A stretch of 26,165 bases of DNA from assembly GCA_934565775.1 (NCBI GenBank), contig CAKTIN010000017.1, positions 1-26,165 on the forward strand. Reading direction: 5' to 3'. Shown here piece by piece: positions 22,166 through 26,165 of the stretch (its first letter is position 1; the number at the start of each line of letters is the position of its first letter). This DNA comes from an uncultured Oscillospiraceae bacterium (GTDB taxonomy: Bacteria > Bacillota > Clostridia > Oscillospirales > Oscillospiraceae). A program made the translations under genes and the position numbers. Under the pieces are notes generated by a model. It searched no databases. It had not been told where the DNA came from and was given only the letters and a program-made list of their open reading frames with translations.

Positions 22166-23263
22166 ATGTCCTTTTCCCTGCTACCCTATTCTCCCCCGGA
22201 TTTTGAGGCCCTGGGTCTGGCCCAGGCGCCGGAGGCCAAATGGCTCCCCGCCCCCAAGGACGGCGTCGCCCCCCTGGGCTATCACGCCACCACCATTTTC
22301 CCGGAATACTACCGCGTAGGCGGCCGGTGGCTGCTGGCCGAGGAGAGCCGCATGGACTGCGTGGCCGTCCTGGAGGGGCAGACCGTCGCCGTGAAGGAAT
22401 TCCGCAATCTGAAGGCCGGAGACCTGGTCTGCGTGGGCCGGACCGAGGCCGGGGAGGACGGCATTTTCGTCTATCCCAACGGGTTCCGGGAGCAGGAGCG
22501 GCTGTCCGAGACCTTCGCCTTCCGCCAGGGCCGCAGCCGGGAGACCGCCTTCTCCCGGGACTACGACAGCATCTATGAGCTGCTGGAGTACGAAAAGGAC
22601 CACGGCAACATTCTCTGGGTCATGGGTCCGGCCTGCGCCTTCGACCACGACGCCCGGGAGGCCTTCTCCCGGCTGGTCCGGGGGGGCTATGTCCACGGGC
22701 TCCAGGCGGGCAACGCCCTGGCCACTCACGATCTGGAGGGCGCCTGGCTGAAAACCGCCCTGGGCCAGGATATTTATACCCAGAAGAGCCAGCCGGGCGG
22801 CCACTATAACCACATCGACACCATCAACCGGGTGCGTCTGGCCGGTTCCATCCCCGCCTTTATCCGGGAGGAGGGGCTCCACGACGGTATCATTTGCAGC
22901 TGCGTGGAGAAGGGCGTGCCCTTTGTGCTCACCGGCTCCATCCGGGACGACGGCCCCCTCCCCGAGGTCTACGCCGACTGCTACGCCGGGCAGAACGCCA
23001 TGCGGGGCCTGGTGCGGAAGGCCACCACGGTCATTACCATGGCCACCACCCTCCACGCCATTGCCATCGGCAACATGACCCCCTCCTTCCGGGTGCTCCC
23101 GGACGGGACCGTGCGGCAGGTCTACTTCTACAGCGTGGATGTGTCGGAATTTGCCGTAAATAAGCTGGCCGACCGGGGCAGCCTCTCCGCCCGGGGCATC
23201 GTCACCAACGTGCAGGACTTTGTGGTCAACGTGTGCAAGGGCCTGGGTCTCTGGGACCGCTGA
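22166..23263 (+). CDS. LOR/SDH-domain (TIGR00300) protein, archaeal ornithine cyclodeaminase-like
   Basis: This 365-residue protein matches the LOR/SDH family described mainly from archaea (ornithine cyclodeaminase, ornithine to proline plus ammonia) and as the C-terminal part of cyanobacterial arginine dihydrolase AgrE/ArgZ. Residues 38-90 resemble the archaeal N-terminal domain (YHATTIFPEYYRVGGRW, RMDCVAVL, LKAGDLVCVG). The C-terminal NAD-binding part is strongly similar: GNALATHD (182-189), HIDTINRVRLAGSI, VPFVLTGSIRDDGPLP (251-266), HAIAIGNMTP (297-306) and KLADRGS (333-339). AAGGAGG precedes the ATG. It is somewhat shorter than the roughly 400-residue archaeal proteins as I remember them. 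The substrate is not proven; ornithine is the best guess. Confidence 0.8.
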   Translation: MSFSLLPYSPPDFEALGLAQAPEAKWLPAPKDGVAPLGYHATTIFPEYYRVGGRWLLAEESRMDCVAVLEGQTVAVKEFRNLKAGDLVCVGRTEAGEDGIFVYPNGFREQERLSETFAFRQGRSRETAFSRDYDSIYELLEYEKDHGNILWVMGPACAFDHDAREAFSRLVRGGYVHGLQAGNALATHDLEGAWLKTALGQDIYTQKSQPGGHYNHIDTINRVRLAGSIPAFIREEGLHDGIICSCVEKGVPFVLTGSIRDDGPLPEVYADCYAGQNAMRGLVRKATTVITMATTLHAIAIGNMTPSFRVLPDGTVRQVYFYSVDVSEFAVNKLADRGSLSARGIVTNVQDFVVNVCKGLGLWDR

Positions 23264-23285
23264 AATTCCCCTTTTTCCATTCAAA

Positions 23286-23314
23286 AACCGGCCCGGGCAA
23301 TGCCCGGGCCGGTT
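23286..23314 (+). terminator. Terminator-like hairpin after the LOR/SDH gene
   Basis: 12-bp perfect GC-rich stem (AACCGGCCCGGG 23286-23297 / 23303-23314, loop CAATG). There is no T-run after it on the plus strand. On the minus strand the tail is TTTTTGA, so it may act better against antisense transcription. Confidence 0.6.
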
Positions 23315-23567
23315 CTCAGACTGCCAATAAACCCCCGGATCGTTAAAATGCAGGGAAAGCACGAGAGGGTTTCTGCTTTTTTCGAAGTGCTTTAAAGACC
23401 TAAAAATTTCAGAAAAAGTTCGGAATTTTCCGTAAATAACAGCATTTTAACTTCCTGCGCAACTCGCATCCTACCGTACCTCTGTACGCCGACGGATGCG
23501 AGTTGCTTGTCTCCGGCGCTTTCTTGCCGTCTGGCAGCGTGCCAAAAGCAAGTTTTTTGACACGCTG

Positions 23568-23600
23568 AAAACCGGCCTGGGCATTGCCCGGGCCGGTTTT
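23568..23600 (-). terminator. Terminator of the kinase gene
   Basis: 14-bp stem with one wobble (23568-23581 / 23587-23600, loop CATTG) starting 3 bp after the kinase stop and ending in TTTT on the minus strand. Its sequence is nearly the same as the hairpin at 23286-23314. Confidence 0.75.
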
Positions 23601-23603
23601 ATA

Positions 23604-24491
23604 TCAAATTGCCGCCAGCGCCATCAGCACCGCCCCGGAGGCGGCGTCCTGCTTCGGCGCTACGCAGAAAAGGTCCGGGCGCTCCTGGGCCAGCGCCGTC
23701 ACCAGCGCCCGGCGCAGGCCGGTATCCCGGGTCAGCAGCCCGCCCATCAGGGCTACGGGGGCATTTTCCAGATGCAGCGCCTCCGCCACCGCCCGGACCT
23801 GGAGGGCCAACTCCCGGCCGCCCCGGGCTAGGATCTCTGCGGCCACGCCGTCTCCGGCCTGGGCTGCCTGCTCCGTCAGCGGGGCAAGAGCCGCGATGCG
23901 GCTCTTATCGCCGCCATAGGCATAGGCGATCAAATCCTGGGGCCCCTGGGCCTCCAGCTTTTCCTCCACCAGCCGGGTGAGCAGGGTCTCCGGCCCCCGG
24001 CCGTCCCCCTGGCGCAGCACCGCGCGAAGGGCGTCCCTGCCCAGGGCATAACCGCTGCCCTCGTCATCCAGCAGATGCCCCCAGCCTCCGGCCCGGGCCG
24101 TCTGCCCGGCGTCGTTCCGGCCGAAGCAAATGGAGCCGGTCCCGGCAATTACGCCGCACCCGGCCGCCCCCTCCAGGGCGCCGTACAGGGCGATCTCCTG
24201 ATCCCCCACCAGGCTCCACCGGGCGATCCCCGCCCGCTCCATGGCCCGGGCAAAATGAGCCCTCACCTGGGGGTTGCTGATCCCCGCCGCCCCGGCGCAC
24301 AGGCTGGCGCAGGTCCCCAGACCGGCCAGGACCCCGGTGAGCTCCTCCAGCAGCCCGTCAAACCGGTCCGCTCCGATGCTGTTGAAGTTAAAAGGGCCGA
24401 AGGTCTGCCGCAGGAGCACCCGCCCCTGGAGATCCCGGCATTCCAGGGCGGTTTTCGTCCCGCCGCCGTCAATTCCCGCCGCAAAGGTCAT
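23604..24491 (-). CDS. BadF/BadG-type sugar kinase, probable N-acetylmuramate/N-acetylglucosamine kinase (MurK-like)
   Basis: This is a 295-residue kinase of the ASKHA fold, BadF/BadG/BcrA/BcrD branch. The phosphate-1 motif GIDGGGTKT is at 6-14; GVIAGTGSICFG is the phosphate-2 region, followed by the family signature GGWGHLLDDEGSGYALGRDAL and an adenosine-side ALMGGLL. Relatives phosphorylate GlcNAc or MurNAc (MurK in Clostridium). The neighbouring upstream gene is a NamZ-type muramidase, which releases MurNAc from peptidoglycan fragments, so MurNAc phosphorylation in cell-wall recycling is the natural inference. The ATG at 24491 has a GGGGCGG stretch upstream. A TTG at 24512 overlapping the previous stop is an alternative start. 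Confidence 0.85.
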   Translation of the reverse strand: MTFAAGIDGGGTKTALECRDLQGRVLLRQTFGPFNFNSIGADRFDGLLEELTGVLAGLGTCASLCAGAAGISNPQVRAHFARAMERAGIARWSLVGDQEIALYGALEGAAGCGVIAGTGSICFGRNDAGQTARAGGWGHLLDDEGSGYALGRDALRAVLRQGDGRGPETLLTRLVEEKLEAQGPQDLIAYAYGGDKSRIAALAPLTEQAAQAGDGVAAEILARGGRELALQVRAVAEALHLENAPVALMGGLLTRDTGLRRALVTALAQERPDLFCVAPKQDAASGAVLMALAAI

Positions 24492-24508
24492 GGTTCCGCC
24501 CCGCTTTC

Positions 24509-25645
24509 TCAATACAGATGGTACGCCGCCTTCTCCTTGGCGAAGGCCTCGCTCTCCACGGCATACCGCTGCAAAATCCGGTCCTTGTCCCAGCCGGGGA
24601 CAAAGTCGCCGCAGCCGGTGAGCAGAGAGATGAAGGGCCGCCCGCCGGGCTCCGGTGCGGGCAGGAACCGGGTCTGCTCCGGATACAGCCGGGTAAACAG
24701 GTCCAGCAGCTCCACCCCCAGGCTTACCGGGCGCAGGGCCTCATAGTCCGTCACATGGAGCATCAAGCCGCCGCAGTCCACCCCCTGATGCTTGGAGGCC
24801 GTGGGGGTGAAGTACACGGGGGTCGCCACCACACCGGGGAGCTTCCGCTGGGCAAAGGCCCGGGTCAGGCGCTCGGCGTCCATCCCCGGACCTCCCACGA
24901 TCCGGAAGGGCGCGGCAGTCCCCCGGCCCTCGGAGAGGGCCGTGCCCTCAAAAATGCAGTTGCCCAGATACACCGCCGTGCCCTCAAAAGTGGGCAGAGC
25001 CAGGCTGGGCATCTGCCAGATCTTCCCCCAGGCGGGGAACATCTCCCGGTGCCAGCCGGTGCAGGGGACGATGTGCAGGTCACAGCCCAGGGCCTCTTTC
25101 TCGTTGACCATGGCGGCAAACTCACCGGCGGTGAGCCCATAGCGCACAGGCAGGGGCCAGCAGCCCACAAAGCTGCGGTAGGCCTCCTGCATGAGCCCGC
25201 CCTCCACGGTCAAGCCGCCCATAGGATTGGGCCGGTCCAGGACCACCAGGCGCTTGCCCGCCTTGGCGCAGTCCTGCACCATATAATACAGGGTGGACAG
25301 GAAGGTATAAAACCGGGCGCCCACATCCTGAATGTCATACACCAGAATGTCAAATTGCTCCAGCAGCGCCGGGCGCAGGTGCTTCCCCTCGGCGCTGTAC
25401 AGGCTGAACACCGGCAGGCCGGTCTCCGGGTCCTTGTAATCCCCGGTCAGCGCGCCGGCCCCCTTGTCCCCCCGGATGCCATGCTCCGGGCCGAACAGAG
25501 CCGTCAAATGGCAGCATTCCCGGAGAAGGTCAATGGTCGGAAGATTCTCGCTGGAACGGCCGGTGACGGAGGTCACCAGGGCCACTCTGCCCCCGGACAG
25601 CAGGGAGCGGTACTGAGTCAAATTGTCAACGCCATAGCGCAGCAT
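24509..25645 (-). CDS. namZ: Exo-beta-N-acetylmuramidase NamZ-like (DUF1343) protein
   Basis: This 378-residue protein is of the DUF1343/YbbC family, shown in Bacillus subtilis (NamZ) to split off terminal MurNAc from peptidoglycan fragments. Conserved stretches are LFGPEHGIRGD (50-60), LVYDIQDVGARFYTF (101-115), LDRPNPMGG (135-143), PVRYGLTAGEFAAM, and VYLGNCIFEGTALSEGRGTA. No signal peptide or lipobox is visible: the ATG at 25645 has a good GGAGG site and the protein starts straight into the domain. The B. subtilis enzyme is exported, so this one may act in the cytoplasm on imported muropeptides. It is followed directly by the kinase gene and has its own promoter. Confidence 0.9.
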   Translation of the reverse strand: MLRYGVDNLTQYRSLLSGGRVALVTSVTGRSSENLPTIDLLRECCHLTALFGPEHGIRGDKGAGALTGDYKDPETGLPVFSLYSAEGKHLRPALLEQFDILVYDIQDVGARFYTFLSTLYYMVQDCAKAGKRLVVLDRPNPMGGLTVEGGLMQEAYRSFVGCWPLPVRYGLTAGEFAAMVNEKEALGCDLHIVPCTGWHREMFPAWGKIWQMPSLALPTFEGTAVYLGNCIFEGTALSEGRGTAAPFRIVGGPGMDAERLTRAFAQRKLPGVVATPVYFTPTASKHQGVDCGGLMLHVTDYEALRPVSLGVELLDLFTRLYPEQTRFLPAPEPGGRPFISLLTGCGDFVPGWDKDRILQRYAVESEAFAKEKAAYHLY

Positions 25646-25699
25646 GGAAATCCCTCCTTCAGATCACGCCCCGGCCCCCAGGCCGGAGCCTCTAGGTGA

Positions 25700-25728
25700 A
25701 TCATACCATGAAACCCCCGGCCCGTCAA
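25700..25728 (-). promoter_or_regulatory. Promoter of the namZ-kinase operon
   Basis: Minus-strand TTGACG (25723-25728), exactly 17 bp, then TATGAT (25700-25705), about 55 bp upstream of the namZ ATG. The intergenic stretch otherwise holds only the pckA terminator. Confidence 0.78.
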
Positions 25729-25804
25729 GAAAGAATGGAGGTCCGGTCGAAAGCGGGGCGCTTCTCCCGTCGGCCCGGCCCCTCCTCCCCGGGCGGCGCC
25801 CAAA

Positions 25805-25837
25805 ACAAAAAACAGGCCGCATTGCTGCGGCCTGTTT
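25805..25837 (-). terminator. Rho-independent terminator of pckA
   Basis: 12-bp stem (AAACAGGCCGCA 25810-25821 / TGCGGCCTGTTT 25826-25837, loop TTGC). The minus strand continues in TTTTGTTTTG. It lies 13 bp after the pckA stop. Confidence 0.88.
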
Positions 25838-25850
25838 GGGAAATATACAA

Positions 25851-26165
25851 TTACTCCGCCTTGGGACCGGCAGCGACCAGCGCCTTGCCAGCCTCGTTGC
25901 CCTCGTACTTCACGAAGTTCTTCACGAACCGGGAAGCCAGGTCCTTGGCCTTCTCCTCCCACTGGGAAGCGTCGGCATAGGTGTCCCGAGGATCCAGAAT
26001 GCCGGAATCCACGCCGGGCAGCTCCGTGGGAACCTCGAAATCGAAGTAGGGGATCTTCTTGGTGGGGGCGTTCAGGATCGCGCCGCTGAGGATGGCGTCG
26101 ATGATGCCGCGGGTATCCTTAATGGAGATACGCTTGCCGGTGCCGTTCCAGCCGGTGTTGACCAG
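25851..26165 (-). CDS. pckA: Phosphoenolpyruvate carboxykinase (ATP), C-terminal part (cut by window edge)
   Basis: The last 104 residues of an ATP-type PEP carboxykinase are present; the rest lies beyond the right edge. The visible portion reads [20 protein letters not shown], then [30 protein letters not shown] and [16 protein letters not shown], all strongly typical of the C-terminal domain including its ATP-side basic residues. The enzyme interconverts oxaloacetate plus ATP with PEP plus CO2. In anaerobic gut bacteria it often runs towards oxaloacetate to conserve energy. A terminator follows. The PPi-type phosphofructokinase and aldolase elsewhere in the window fit the same central-carbon theme, but no operon link is visible. 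Confidence 0.95.
   Translation of the reverse strand: MVNTGWNGTGKRISIKDTRGIIDAILSGAILNAPTKKIPYFDFEVPTELPGVDSGILDPRDTYADASQWEEKAKDLASRFVKNFVKYEGNEAGKALVAAGPKAE

Larger units (their letters stand above)
23264..23603. other. Gene-free convergent region rich in hairpins
   Basis: No gene is seen. About 23335-23455 is AT-rich. A 13-bp inverted repeat (23459-23471 / 23494-23506) encloses a second 5-bp stem (CGTAC / GTACG, 23475-23488). A further hairpin (23535-23567, arms CAGCGTG / CACGCTG, inner CAAAA / TTTTG, one mismatch) comes next. Terminator stems of nearly the same sequence flank the region. It may be a structured RNA, a small non-autonomous element, or decayed repeats. Confidence 0.5.

Noticed and set aside
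22181..23362. Long minus-strand open frame (about 393 codons)
   Set aside because: It is the antisense shadow of the LOR/SDH gene, whose plus-strand product has unmistakable family motifs.
1..26165. CRISPR arrays, tRNA or rRNA genes, transposases and phage genes
   Set aside because: I looked for regular repeats, clover-leaf patterns and typical protein motifs and saw none; no scanning program could be run.

Overview
The window looks like chromosomal DNA from a GC-rich anaerobic member of the Bacillota, most likely a gut-type Clostridia/Oscillospirales species. The grounds are strong AAGGAGG-type ribosome binding sites, sharp TTGACA/TATAAT promoters in short AT-rich gaps, pyrophosphate-type phosphofructokinases, ATP-type PEP carboxykinase and Gram-positive lipoproteins. 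No rRNA, tRNA, CRISPR array, transposase or phage gene was found. The species cannot be fixed from the sequence.

Region 1 (1-9670) is the most interesting part. A DeoR-family regulator (4074-4829) sits between two gene sets. Leftward on the minus strand are an archaeal-type (type II) glyceraldehyde-3-phosphate dehydrogenase, then a lipoprotein solute-binding protein and LivH/LivM permeases of a HAAT-type ABC transporter that runs off the left edge. Rightward on the plus strand, from a near-consensus promoter, are an archaeal-type phosphoglycerate kinase, a LarA-family nickel-dependent hydroxyacid racemase, a class II ketose-bisphosphate aldolase and a PPi-type phosphofructokinase. Together they resemble a second glycolytic segment with its own importer and regulator. 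Canonical-looking fba and PPi-pfk genes occur about 10 kb away in the same window, so the cluster copies are paralogues. I infer a dedicated route in which a ketose phosphate is cleaved, the aldehyde half is oxidised to an acyl phosphate, ATP is recovered, and a 2-hydroxyacid may be racemised. The substrate is unknown.

Region 2 (9671-10406) has no convincing gene. It holds several hairpins, a degenerate dispersed palindromic repeat and a terminator. Region 3 (10407-15918, minus strand) reads as one operon: FlK-type thioesterase, PH-domain protein, thioredoxin, O-antigen ligase/polymerase-like membrane protein, two paralogous family 2 glycosyltransferases and a polytopic membrane protein. It probably makes or modifies a surface glycan.

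Region 4 (16083-18406, minus strand) is ddl, a DUF1934 protein and an orphan amino-acid-type binding lipoprotein. A divergent pair follows (18556-19454: unknown protein and HD-domain protein). Region 5 (19547-23263) holds the divergent fba and PPi-pfk genes with strong promoters and conspicuous palindromes between them, then a gene whose product matches the archaeal LOR/SDH (TIGR00300) ornithine cyclodeaminase-type family. Region 6 (23604-26165, minus strand) has a BadF/MurK-like sugar kinase, a NamZ-type exo-N-acetylmuramidase without a visible signal peptide, and the C-terminus of pckA at the right edge.

All family assignments come from reading motifs by eye; no database search was run.
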